A stretch of 64,000 nt of DNA from Pseudodesulfovibrio sp. S3. Its GTDB lineage: Bacteria; Desulfobacterota; Desulfovibrionia; Desulfovibrionales; Desulfovibrionaceae. Made by a program: the position numbers and the translations under genes. Numbering within the stretch: the stretch's first letter is position 1; each line of letters opens with the position of its first letter. Shown here in pieces: positions 46,883 through 54,096 of this stretch. The notes under the pieces were generated by a model. It saw only the letters and a program-made list of their open reading frames with translations. It ran no database searches and had not been told where the DNA came from. The stretch spans positions 37,024 to 101,023 of the forward strand of contig NZ_QTZO01000011.1 in the NCBI RefSeq assembly GCF_004025585.1, given 5' to 3'.

Positions 46883-49048
46883 TTACTTGTTATCTGTAGG
46901 CTGCAACACGATTCTGGCATCCACAACGTCAATGCCGTTTGCTGTTGCAAACACCGGGTTCAAATCGACCTCGGCCACTTCACTGAGCTCGTCGACCATA
47001 TACGAAAGCCGACTGATAGCCTCCACCAGGGCGGGCACGTTGACCCCTGCCTGCCCGCGAACTCCGGTCAGAATCGGGTACCCCTTGATCTCGCGGACCA
47101 TGCGGTTCGCTTCGGGAGCATTCACGGGGGCAACGCGAAAGGCCACATCCTTGAGAACCTCGACGAAAATACCGCCCAGGCCGAACATGACAGCAGGTCC
47201 GAAGGTGCTGTCGTAACTGCTGCCGATGATGCATTCCACGCCGCCGGGCAGCATGGGGGTCAACATCACGCCGAAAACATCGGCGGAAGCGTTATACTCC
47301 TTGCCGTTGGCGATCAGTTGGTCATAGGCCTCCCGAGCCTTGGCCTCGCTGTCAACGTGCAGAATAACTCCGCCGGCATCGGTCTTGTGGAGGATGTCGG
47401 GCGAGACGATCTTCATAACCACCTTGTCTGCACCCATTTGGGTGAACAGCCTGGCTGCTTCGTCCGCGCTGGCGGCGAGCAAGTGTCCCGGAAGGTCGAA
47501 GCCATAGGCTCGCAACACTTCACGAGCCTCGGTCTCCACCAGATTGACTCTGTTTTGGGAGCGAACAGTCTTGAAGATGGCGTTGACCTTGGCCGTGCGA
47601 TCCTCGGGAAGCTGCGGCGGTGTCGCGGCAATTTCCTCCTTGATCTTTTCCTGGCGGCTATTGAAACCGACCAAAGCGCCCATGGCCCGCATGGCAGAAT
47701 CGATGGAACCGTAGACAGGGAAGCCGTGCTTGCGGATATAGGTCAGGCTTTCGGGCTGCTGGGCGTAGTACATGGAATGCATGAGCACAGGCTTGTCCGA
47801 ATTGTTCGCCCGCTCGACCAGGCTCTTGGCCACATCCATTTCCAACTGGCGAAATTCCTCTGAGAAATCGCAATAGCCGCCGTACAGTCCTGCAATGACC
47901 AATCCGTCCACTTCGGGATCGGCCAGCAGCACTTCAGCGCAGCGGTCAAACACCCACATGTCGTGTTCGGGCGTACCCGCAAGGTCGACAGGGTTCTTGA
48001 TGGGGCAATGGGGCATGAGGATGGCACGCAGCTTTTCCTGGGTCTCCTCGGAGAGCACAAAGGCATCCAGCCCGAGAGGCTCGGCCATATCCGTGGCCAT
48101 GACACCGTGCCCACCGCCATCGGTAAGGATGGCAATGCGGTTGCCCTTGGGCTTCTTGCAACGGGAAAAGGCCTCGCCCACATCCAGAAGTTCCTGCGGT
48201 GTTTCCACCCGAACCACTCCGGCCTGATTAAGGGCGGCGTCAAAGATCCTCTCACTGCCGGCCAGAGACCCCGTATGCGAAGCGGCGGCGCGGGCACCCG
48301 CCTGGCTGCGGCCAATCTTGATGGCGGCCAGAGGCTTCTTGAGTGTTGCCACGCGGGCATTCTTCAAGAAGTTGCGGCCGTCGTCCACTGAGGCGACGCG
48401 CAACCCTTCCATATACATCATGACCACGCGCGTGGCCTCGTCCTGGCCGAGGTACTCCACGAAGTCGGCAAAACGCAGGTCCATTTGGTTGCCGATGCTG
48501 GCCCATCCGCTGTAGCCGATGCCGCGGGTCTTGGCGTTGAAGTTGATATCAATGCCGAAGTTGCCGCTCTGGAGCACCAGCCCCATGGGGCCGTCGGCCA
48601 GGTCAATGGTGCTGGCGTTAAGATGGACGGGCGAACTGAAGATGCCCATGCAGTTGGGACCCTGGATCCGCATGCCCGTCTTTTTGGCGATGGCGACTAT
48701 TTTCTTTTCCAGTTCCTTCCCTTCAGCACCTGTCTCACCGAAGCCGGTGGCGACCACAACCAGGGCCTTCACGCCCTTGTCGGCGCACTCCTGAATAACC
48801 GGCAGAATATATTTGGGAGAAATACCAACGATGGCCATGTCTACCGGACCAGGAACATCTGAAATACTGGCATACGGTTTTTTGCCCAGAATATCTGCAG
48901 CGGCAGTTCTTGATATGAAGTACAGGTCACCGGTGAACTTGCTGTCAATCAAGCCCTTGGCGGTCCAGTACCCGTATTTTTTCGGATCCGACGAAGCGCC
49001 GATGAGCGCTACGCTCTTGGGCCGAAAAAGAGGATTCAAATCTGACAT
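46883..49048 (-). CDS. ADP-forming acyl-CoA synthetase (fused alpha and beta)
   Basis: A 721-residue enzyme that turns an acyl-CoA plus ADP and phosphate into a free acid, CoA and ATP. In order: CoA-binding domain (PKSVALIGASSDPKKYGYW), a succinyl-CoA-ligase-like domain with AAASHTGSLAGS (phosphohistidine region, about residue 255), and a C-terminal ATP-grasp domain (ADKVVMKIVSPDILHKTDAGGV, EVDLNPVFA). Both ACD subunits are in one chain. Its place after the ferredoxin oxidoreductase genes implies substrate-level phosphorylation from the acyl-CoA they make. Confidence 0.93.
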   Translation of the reverse strand: MSDLNPLFRPKSVALIGASSDPKKYGYWTAKGLIDSKFTGDLYFISRTAAADILGKKPYASISDVPGPVDMAIVGISPKYILPVIQECADKGVKALVVVATGFGETGAEGKELEKKIVAIAKKTGMRIQGPNCMGIFSSPVHLNASTIDLADGPMGLVLQSGNFGIDINFNAKTRGIGYSGWASIGNQMDLRFADFVEYLGQDEATRVVMMYMEGLRVASVDDGRNFLKNARVATLKKPLAAIKIGRSQAGARAAASHTGSLAGSERIFDAALNQAGVVRVETPQELLDVGEAFSRCKKPKGNRIAILTDGGGHGVMATDMAEPLGLDAFVLSEETQEKLRAILMPHCPIKNPVDLAGTPEHDMWVFDRCAEVLLADPEVDGLVIAGLYGGYCDFSEEFRQLEMDVAKSLVERANNSDKPVLMHSMYYAQQPESLTYIRKHGFPVYGSIDSAMRAMGALVGFNSRQEKIKEEIAATPPQLPEDRTAKVNAIFKTVRSQNRVNLVETEAREVLRAYGFDLPGHLLAASADEAARLFTQMGADKVVMKIVSPDILHKTDAGGVILHVDSEAKAREAYDQLIANGKEYNASADVFGVMLTPMLPGGVECIIGSSYDSTFGPAVMFGLGGIFVEVLKDVAFRVAPVNAPEANRMVREIKGYPILTGVRGQAGVNVPALVEAISRLSYMVDELSEVAEVDLNPVFATANGIDVVDARIVLQPTDNK

Positions 49049-49073
49049 GTTCTATTTTCCTTGTTCCAAATGA

Positions 49074-49295
49074 TTAGTTCGCTTCAATGACGCCAATGGC
49101 AACATCGGGGCAGACGATACGGCAAACATTGCATTTAATGCATTTTTCGGGAGCAACCTGAACCACGTAGGCATAGCCCTGCGGATTGAGCTCGGTACCG
49201 ATGGCAAGGGTTTGCTTGGGACAAGCATCGACACACAGGCCGCAAGACTTGCAACGCACGCTCTCAATCAGATGCAGTTTCATTTTCTTGCTCAT
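49074..49295 (-). CDS. 2-oxoacid:ferredoxin oxidoreductase, ferredoxin-like delta subunit
   Basis: A 73-residue protein with two [4Fe-4S] motifs: CKSCGLCVDACPKQ and CIKCNVCRIVCPD. I start it at 49295, where the ATG overlaps the gamma stop (ATGA) and AAGGAGG lies 7 nt upstream. It passes electrons from the thiamine site to ferredoxin. In most operons of this type the delta gene comes first; here it is last of the four. Confidence 0.94.
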   Translation of the reverse strand: MSKKMKLHLIESVRCKSCGLCVDACPKQTLAIGTELNPQGYAYVVQVAPEKCIKCNVCRIVCPDVAIGVIEAN

Positions 49296-49846
49296 TTGCA
49301 AGCCTCCTTTTCCGCAGCCGCAACGCCGGCGTTCAGGGCCTGGATATTGATTTCAAGTAAAGCGGCTTTCTTTTTCCCCATGGCATCGGTAAGAGCGGCA
49401 ACAACGGAATCGATGCCCAACATGCCGGTGGTTTTAACCACGGCACCCAGCATGATGATATTGGCCACACGCACATTCCCCATGTCCTGGGCCATTCCGG
49501 AAACAGGCAGATGCACTTGTGTCACCTCAGGGCGGGTCAACACCTTCTTGACCATGGAACTGTTTACAAACAGCACCCCGCCTTCCTTCATGCCTTCCAA
49601 GGTGGCCTGATAGATGCTTTCACTCATGGCCACACCGATATCCGCGTCGGACTCGACAATGGGGTTGCCAATGGGGGTGTCGGAAACAACGACAAAGCCC
49701 GTGGAGTCGCCGCCACGCTGCTCAACGCCGTAAGTCTGGGTCATGACCACTTGCTTGTCTTCTTTGATGCCGGCATAGCAGGTGAGCTTTGCCATCAGCG
49801 CAGCACCCTGACCGCCGGAACCTGAAAATGCACACTTATACTTCAT
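49292..49846 (-). CDS. 2-oxoacid:ferredoxin oxidoreductase, gamma subunit
   Basis: A 184-residue protein from the ATG at 49846 (GGAG 7 nt upstream). CAFSGSGGQGAALMAKLTCYAG is the gamma signature, followed by TYGVEQRGGDSTGFVVVSD. It helps bind coenzyme A. It overlaps beta by 11 nt and delta by 4 nt, so the subunits are made in balance. Confidence 0.94.
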   Translation of the reverse strand: MKYKCAFSGSGGQGAALMAKLTCYAGIKEDKQVVMTQTYGVEQRGGDSTGFVVVSDTPIGNPIVESDADIGVAMSESIYQATLEGMKEGGVLFVNSSMVKKVLTRPEVTQVHLPVSGMAQDMGNVRVANIIMLGAVVKTTGMLGIDSVVAALTDAMGKKKAALLEINIQALNAGVAAAEKEACK

Positions 49847-50597
49847 CGCTTTTCTCCAATTCATTTTTGAAAATCTGAGGTTTGAAGTAGCTGAGGGTCT
49901 CTTTGGCGGCGTAGGCGTATGCGTCGGGCACCGACAGGTGGAGTCCGGTCGGACAAGGCGAAATGACTTCCACGAAGGCGAAGCCCAAACCCTTAACCTG
50001 ACACTCGAAGGCGTTGCGGATACTCTTGGCGGCCCTGTTGATGCTCTTCACGTCAACAACGGTTTCCCTGGCGAGGTAGGCAACGCCCTTCATTGCCCGC
50101 ATCATCTCCGGCACCAGCAGCGGATAGCCATGGATATGGACATCTCGCCCTTTGGTCGATGTGGTGGTTACCTGTCCTGGAATGGTCGTCGGGGACATCT
50201 GCCCACCGGTCATGCCGAACACGGAGTTGTTCACCATGATGCAGGTGATGGGCATACCGCGGTTGGCGGCATGCATGATTTCATGCAGGCCGATGGCGCT
50301 CGTGTCGCCGTCACCCTGGTAAGTGAACACGACATGATCGGGCATAGCGACCTTGTACCCAATAGCCGTTGCCGGAGCACGTCCATGTATGGCCTCAATG
50401 GCGTCTACTTCCAGATAGTGGTGCGAAAAACCGCCGCAGCCGATGCCAACCACGGACATGGTTTTTTCCCGAATCCCCATGGATTCGATGGTCTCGGCCA
50501 CCAGACGGGTGACAATTCCGTGTCCACAGCCCGGGCAATAACTGGTAAGCTTATCAAATTTCAGCGTTTCGCCGTAATAATCTGCTAATGTCTGCAT
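49836..50597 (-). CDS. 2-oxoacid:ferredoxin oxidoreductase, beta subunit (thiamine diphosphate-binding)
   Basis: A 253-residue catalytic subunit. SYCPGCGHGIVTRLVAETI binds the cofactor pocket; GDGDTSAIGLHEIMHAANRGMPITCIMVNN is the thiamine diphosphate motif (GDGx-xxN), with metal-binding N-N-S. CGGFSHHYLEVD lies between them. It is of the KorB/VorA type with a short C-terminus lacking its own iron-sulfur cluster domain. Start at 50597, 1 nt after the alpha stop. Confidence 0.95.
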   Translation of the reverse strand: MQTLADYYGETLKFDKLTSYCPGCGHGIVTRLVAETIESMGIREKTMSVVGIGCGGFSHHYLEVDAIEAIHGRAPATAIGYKVAMPDHVVFTYQGDGDTSAIGLHEIMHAANRGMPITCIMVNNSVFGMTGGQMSPTTIPGQVTTTSTKGRDVHIHGYPLLVPEMMRAMKGVAYLARETVVDVKSINRAAKSIRNAFECQVKGLGFAFVEVISPCPTGLHLSVPDAYAYAAKETLSYFKPQIFKNELEKSDEV

Positions 50598-50598
50598 G

Positions 50599-51669
50599 CT
50601 ACTCTCCCTCAAGCAATCTGCTGGCTTCGCGGGTCATATCCGCCAAGGTACACATGGGGATGTCTCCACCGGTCTTGCCCAAGAAATGCACCGGCACTCT
50701 CCCGTTTACTGCCAGACGCACATCGTCAACCATCTGGCCGTGATTCATTTCCACAACCAAAATGGACTTCACCGAAGCGGGGATGCTCTCGAAGGCTTTG
50801 TTCGGAAAAGGCCAGAGCGTGATGGGACGGATGGATCCTACGCGCTTTCCCTGGGCCCGGAAGGATTCGACCAGGTCCTTGCACATGCGTCCGTGGATGC
50901 CGAAAGCGACTACAAGCACTTCTGCATCGTCCACTTTCTCCTGCTCCCACATCTGTTCGTTTTCCGAGATTTCAACATACTTACGGCGCATACGTTCGTT
51001 CATCTCGTAGCCCTGCTCATGCGTGTAACTGCCGGTGAGAAGGAACCGTTTGGGATGGTCTGCCGTGCCGGTGTAGGCCCAGCTGGAGGTGTCGAAATCT
51101 GCCGTATAATCATACGGTTCGTCGAAAGTCGTAGTTTCGGTCATCTGGCAAGTGACGCCGTCGACAACGAAAAGAACCGGGGTGAGATAGGTCAGGGCCA
51201 GCTTGATGCCGTGGGGCATGAGCTCGGCAATTTCCTGTCCACACGAAGGCGCAAGCACGATAACTCGGTAATCGCCGTGACCTCCGCCGCGTGTCGCTTG
51301 GTAATAGGTGCTCTGTGCACCGATGATGTCACCGTCACCGGGACCGACGCGCATGGCGTCGAGCATAATGCATGGCAGCTCGCCAGCTGCCATGAAACCG
51401 ATTGCTTCCTGCATCAACGTCATGCCGGGCCCTGAAGAGGACGTGGCACCCAGTTTGCCCGCACAGGCATAGCCCGCCAACGCATTCGACACGGCCAGTT
51501 CACTTTCCATCTGCACCATGCGTCCGCCTACCTCAGGCAGCATTCTGGACGTATACTTCATGACGTCCGTAGCCGGGGTAATCGGGTAGGCAAAGTGGCA
51601 GCGTATCCCGCAGCGAATCATGCTTTCGGCGAACGCTTCCGTGTTTTTCAAAAACAGTGTTTCTTTCAT
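50599..51669 (-). CDS. 2-oxoacid:ferredoxin oxidoreductase, alpha subunit
   Basis: A 356-residue subunit beginning with a pyrimidine-binding domain: HFAYPITPATDVMKYTSRMLPEVGGRMVQMESELAVSN, then GATSSSGPGMTLMQEAIGF. The C-terminal half has the transketolase-C-like domain. It is of the VorB/KorA type. Together with beta, gamma and delta it would oxidise a 2-oxoacid to an acyl-CoA and reduce ferredoxin. Candidate substrates include branched 2-oxoacids, 2-oxoglutarate or the 2-oxo-5-amino acid from D-proline. First gene of the cluster. Confidence 0.94.
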   Translation of the reverse strand: MKETLFLKNTEAFAESMIRCGIRCHFAYPITPATDVMKYTSRMLPEVGGRMVQMESELAVSNALAGYACAGKLGATSSSGPGMTLMQEAIGFMAAGELPCIMLDAMRVGPGDGDIIGAQSTYYQATRGGGHGDYRVIVLAPSCGQEIAELMPHGIKLALTYLTPVLFVVDGVTCQMTETTTFDEPYDYTADFDTSSWAYTGTADHPKRFLLTGSYTHEQGYEMNERMRRKYVEISENEQMWEQEKVDDAEVLVVAFGIHGRMCKDLVESFRAQGKRVGSIRPITLWPFPNKAFESIPASVKSILVVEMNHGQMVDDVRLAVNGRVPVHFLGKTGGDIPMCTLADMTREASRLLEGE

Positions 51670-51729
51670 CCTGACTCCTCGCAGAGTTTAAAGGTATCGG
51701 CGCTCGAAGGCGCTCTTTTGGCTTCTGTT

Positions 51730-51793
51730 CCGCATTGCGGTATGCCGTACCGTTCTTAAAAAATATTTACAGGGAAAAAAATCCGGATGTCAA
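51730..51793 (-). promoter_or_regulatory. Promoter and overlapping dyads upstream of the catabolic cluster
   Basis: On the minus strand TTGACA (51793-51788) and TAAATA (51769-51764) are 18 nt apart. Just beyond the expected start of transcription lie two overlapping palindromes, CCGCATTGCGG (51730-51740) and CGGTATGCCGTACCG (51738-51752). Such dyads over the start site suit repression by the nearby IclR regulator. The alpha subunit start is 60 nt further on. Confidence 0.55.
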
Positions 51794-52444
51794 CAAAAAA
51801 ACTTGAATCCTTGATTTTAGTCGAAAAAGCTTCGTTTTTCAGAATCTTGAACGTATTACATGGGGTAAATCAGTAAAAAATATGCTGAGGCATCTTTTTT
51901 TATACCGCAAATCAGATTATCCCCCCATCTTCAGAGGGGCGAAAAGGGATGTTTTTTTGATCAACAAACGTCATAAATTACAAAAACGTCAGAACTGTTG
52001 TTTTCCAAATATGTTAACATTCCGGGAATTATTTTTTGAGATGGAGGTATAGAGGTCAGCCTATGTTTGCATAGATATCTGCCACTTTCTATTTGTCCAA
52101 TCTATCAAACAAATAGCAGGCGTCTTTGAATCTCGATCATAACACCATGCGGGATGATGGGCCGAAAAATTGATTTCTCGCCATTATGAACCTAGCTAAC
52201 CGCAGGTATATGTTGTACAGCATCAACCTCGAACGATTTATGCACTCGTCCGGACGCTGCAGGAGCTTCAGGGGAGGGTGAAGGATTGGCCCGTTTCAAA
52301 GCGGGGTCGCACGCCTTGCCATGTGGGGCCTTCAGCACATCCTGCCCAACGCGGACACGGTTCTGTGCATAGACTTGTTTTTTTCATTACAACTACATGT
52401 ATAGTGCTGCCGGTTGAATATCAGCGATAGCAGGGGAGGACCAT
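51794..52444. other. Long AT-rich divergent regulatory region
   Basis: About 650 nt between the cluster promoter and the IclR gene. The left two-thirds are strongly AT-rich with many A and T runs. A GC-rich patch at about 52230-52370 stands out and might be the remnant of another gene, but no frame is convincing. A TATAGT at 52400-52405 with TTGTTT 19 nt upstream may be the IclR promoter, and GGGGAGGA at 52434 is its ribosome site. Confidence 0.45.
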
Positions 52445-53248
52445 ATGGCGAAAGGCACCAAAAAATATTACGAAATCACAGCAATTACAAAGGCTTGTTC
52501 TGTCATTGAAATGCTTTCGACAAAAAAGTCATGGGAGTTGGCAGAACTGAGTCGAATAATGGACCTACCCAAGACCACCGTACACCGCATGCTCCTGACC
52601 TTGAGCGATAACGGCTATGTCCTTCAGGAAAAAGAACGAGGCGAATACAGCCTCACCTTCAAGCTGTTCTCCATCGGCAGCCGCATGTTGCGGCACTCCA
52701 GCATGGTGGATGTTGCCCGCCCCTATTGTCAGGAACTTTTGAATGCGGTGGACGAAACGGTCAACCTATGCGTTGCTTCCGGCACACAGATGCTCGTGGT
52801 TGACAAGCAGGTCACCTCGCAAATGCTGAGGCAGGATTCCATCATCGGCAGTTCCTTTCCCTTATTCCAGTCCGCATCCGGCAAGATCTTTCTCGCTTTT
52901 GCCGAACAGGAAGAATCCGAACGGGTGATCAAACTCATCAAGGAACAGTCCTGTTTCCCAGACACAGACAAAGCAATGCAGGATCTTCGTGCCGAGTTGG
53001 AGGCAGTTCGCCAAACCGGACTGGCCTACGATTATGAAGAAGTTTTCAAAGGTGTCCGCTGCACGGCTGCACCCATTTTCGACGTTCAAAACAAACTCGT
53101 GGCAACCCTGAGTGTTTCGGCCCCCACAGCGCGACTGAATGAAAAAACCTCTGCCCACATCAAAAGCAGCATTATCCGAGCAGCGCAACAAATCTCCATG
53201 AGGCTCGGGGCTTCCCCCGCATGTCTTCCTTTCGAACAAAACGTATAG
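52445..53248 (+). CDS. IclR-family transcriptional regulator
   Basis: A 267-residue regulator with an N-terminal winged helix (ITKACSVIEMLSTKKSWELAELSRIMDLPKTTVHRMLLTLSDNGYV) and the IclR effector domain (VDVARPYCQELLNAVDETVNLCV, LVATLSVSAPTARL). It faces the catabolic cluster across the AT-rich gap and is the only regulator there, so it probably responds to the cluster's substrate or an intermediate. A strong terminator follows. Confidence 0.94.
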   Translation: MAKGTKKYYEITAITKACSVIEMLSTKKSWELAELSRIMDLPKTTVHRMLLTLSDNGYVLQEKERGEYSLTFKLFSIGSRMLRHSSMVDVARPYCQELLNAVDETVNLCVASGTQMLVVDKQVTSQMLRQDSIIGSSFPLFQSASGKIFLAFAEQEESERVIKLIKEQSCFPDTDKAMQDLRAELEAVRQTGLAYDYEEVFKGVRCTAAPIFDVQNKLVATLSVSAPTARLNEKTSAHIKSSIIRAAQQISMRLGASPACLPFEQNV

Positions 53249-53256
53249 CGGCATAC

Positions 53257-53311
53257 GGGCAAGAAAAAAGCTCGCTGAAACGCCTTCAATGCGCGAGCTT
53301 TTTTCTTGCCC
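53257..53311. terminator. Strong intrinsic terminator after the IclR gene
   Basis: GGGCAAGAAAAAAGCTCGC (53257-53275) and its exact complement (53293-53311) form a perfect 19-bp stem with a 17-nt loop. The A and T runs inside the arms allow termination in both directions. Confidence 0.9.
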
Positions 53312-53756
53312 GTTTTCCCGATTCGCGTGCGGTGCCCCTTGTCGAAGGCAACGCCCACTCAGTGCTCCCTTCACCCTGCTGACAGATCTTCGCAGTTCCC
53401 CGTGGAGGGCTCCCACACGCGACAAGAAATTGCGGGGTGGCATGCCTATCCCCCGTCCTCACAGCCCTCAGAATCAGCCTCCTTCCGAACCGATGGCAGG
53501 ACGAGTGACTTCCCCATGAAATGCCAAGACTTCTCATGTTATTACAGGTAGAGATTCTTATAGCTCAGTATTTTTTCTGATAACCATTCAAAAACTGAAA
53601 GCAGGCCAATCCGGCCTCCTTATTCTCCTATCCTTTACAGGGCCACAATCGGGCAAGTTGTGAATTGACTCTGGCTGGTATCGGTGCTTCAATGTCACGG
53701 TTCATTGTACATATATTCATATAACAATGTCTCGGAGACCCTATAGGACACATCGC
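53312..53756. other. Gene-free region before the sigma-54 activator locus
   Basis: 445 nt with no supported gene. The first 200 nt are GC-rich without a convincing frame. A small AGGCC/GGCCT dyad sits at about 53606-53620 and the last 100 nt are AT-rich, fitting a promoter for the gene at 53757 (AGGA 8 nt upstream of its ATG). Confidence 0.4.
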
Positions 53757-54050
53757 ATGTCAAATCATACCATGGAAGAAATTGAAGAACTGTTCGGCCG
53801 ACTCCTGGATGTCGACTTGCCCGTGCCGCCCAGTGCGGATGTGAATGCGGCGTTGCGGCTGGTGGACTGCATGGAATCCAAGGGGTTTTCCTTCAAGCTA
53901 ACGGACCTGGCCCCCAAAAGCCTCTATGACTGCCGATGGCGGGCGACATTGACCCATGGCAAGAGGGAATTCTCTGCCGAGGATACCCAGCCCGCAGTGG
54001 CCATTTGCATTGCCGCGGCAGCCGCCCTGACCGGGCAGTCGGATACGTAA
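53757..54050 (+). CDS. Small protein of unknown function beside the sigma-54 activator
   Basis: A 97-residue protein (MSNHTMEEIEELFGRLLDVD) with an acidic helical N-half and a beta-rich C-half containing YDCRWRATLTHGKREFSAEDTQPAVAICIAAAAAL. The C-half recalls the 'phage ABA sandwich' type of small domain, where a W-x-A-x-L strand is followed by an alanine helix, but I am not sure of this. It precedes the activator gene by 46 nt and may be co-transcribed. Confidence 0.7.
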   Translation: MSNHTMEEIEELFGRLLDVDLPVPPSADVNAALRLVDCMESKGFSFKLTDLAPKSLYDCRWRATLTHGKREFSAEDTQPAVAICIAAAAALTGQSDT

Positions 54051-54096
54051 TCAGGTGTCGGAGAAATGATGCTTCAGCCGAAAGGAGATTGCTGCC

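Noticed and set aside
52230..52370. GC-rich patch that might be a gene remnant
   Set aside because: No frame over this stretch shows a start signal or a recognisable motif, so it is only mentioned within the intergenic entry.
53676..53692. Possible -24/-12 site before the small gene at 53757
   Set aside because: TGGCTGG...GGTGC has one base too many between the GG and GC elements, and sigma-54 promoters do not tolerate altered spacing.
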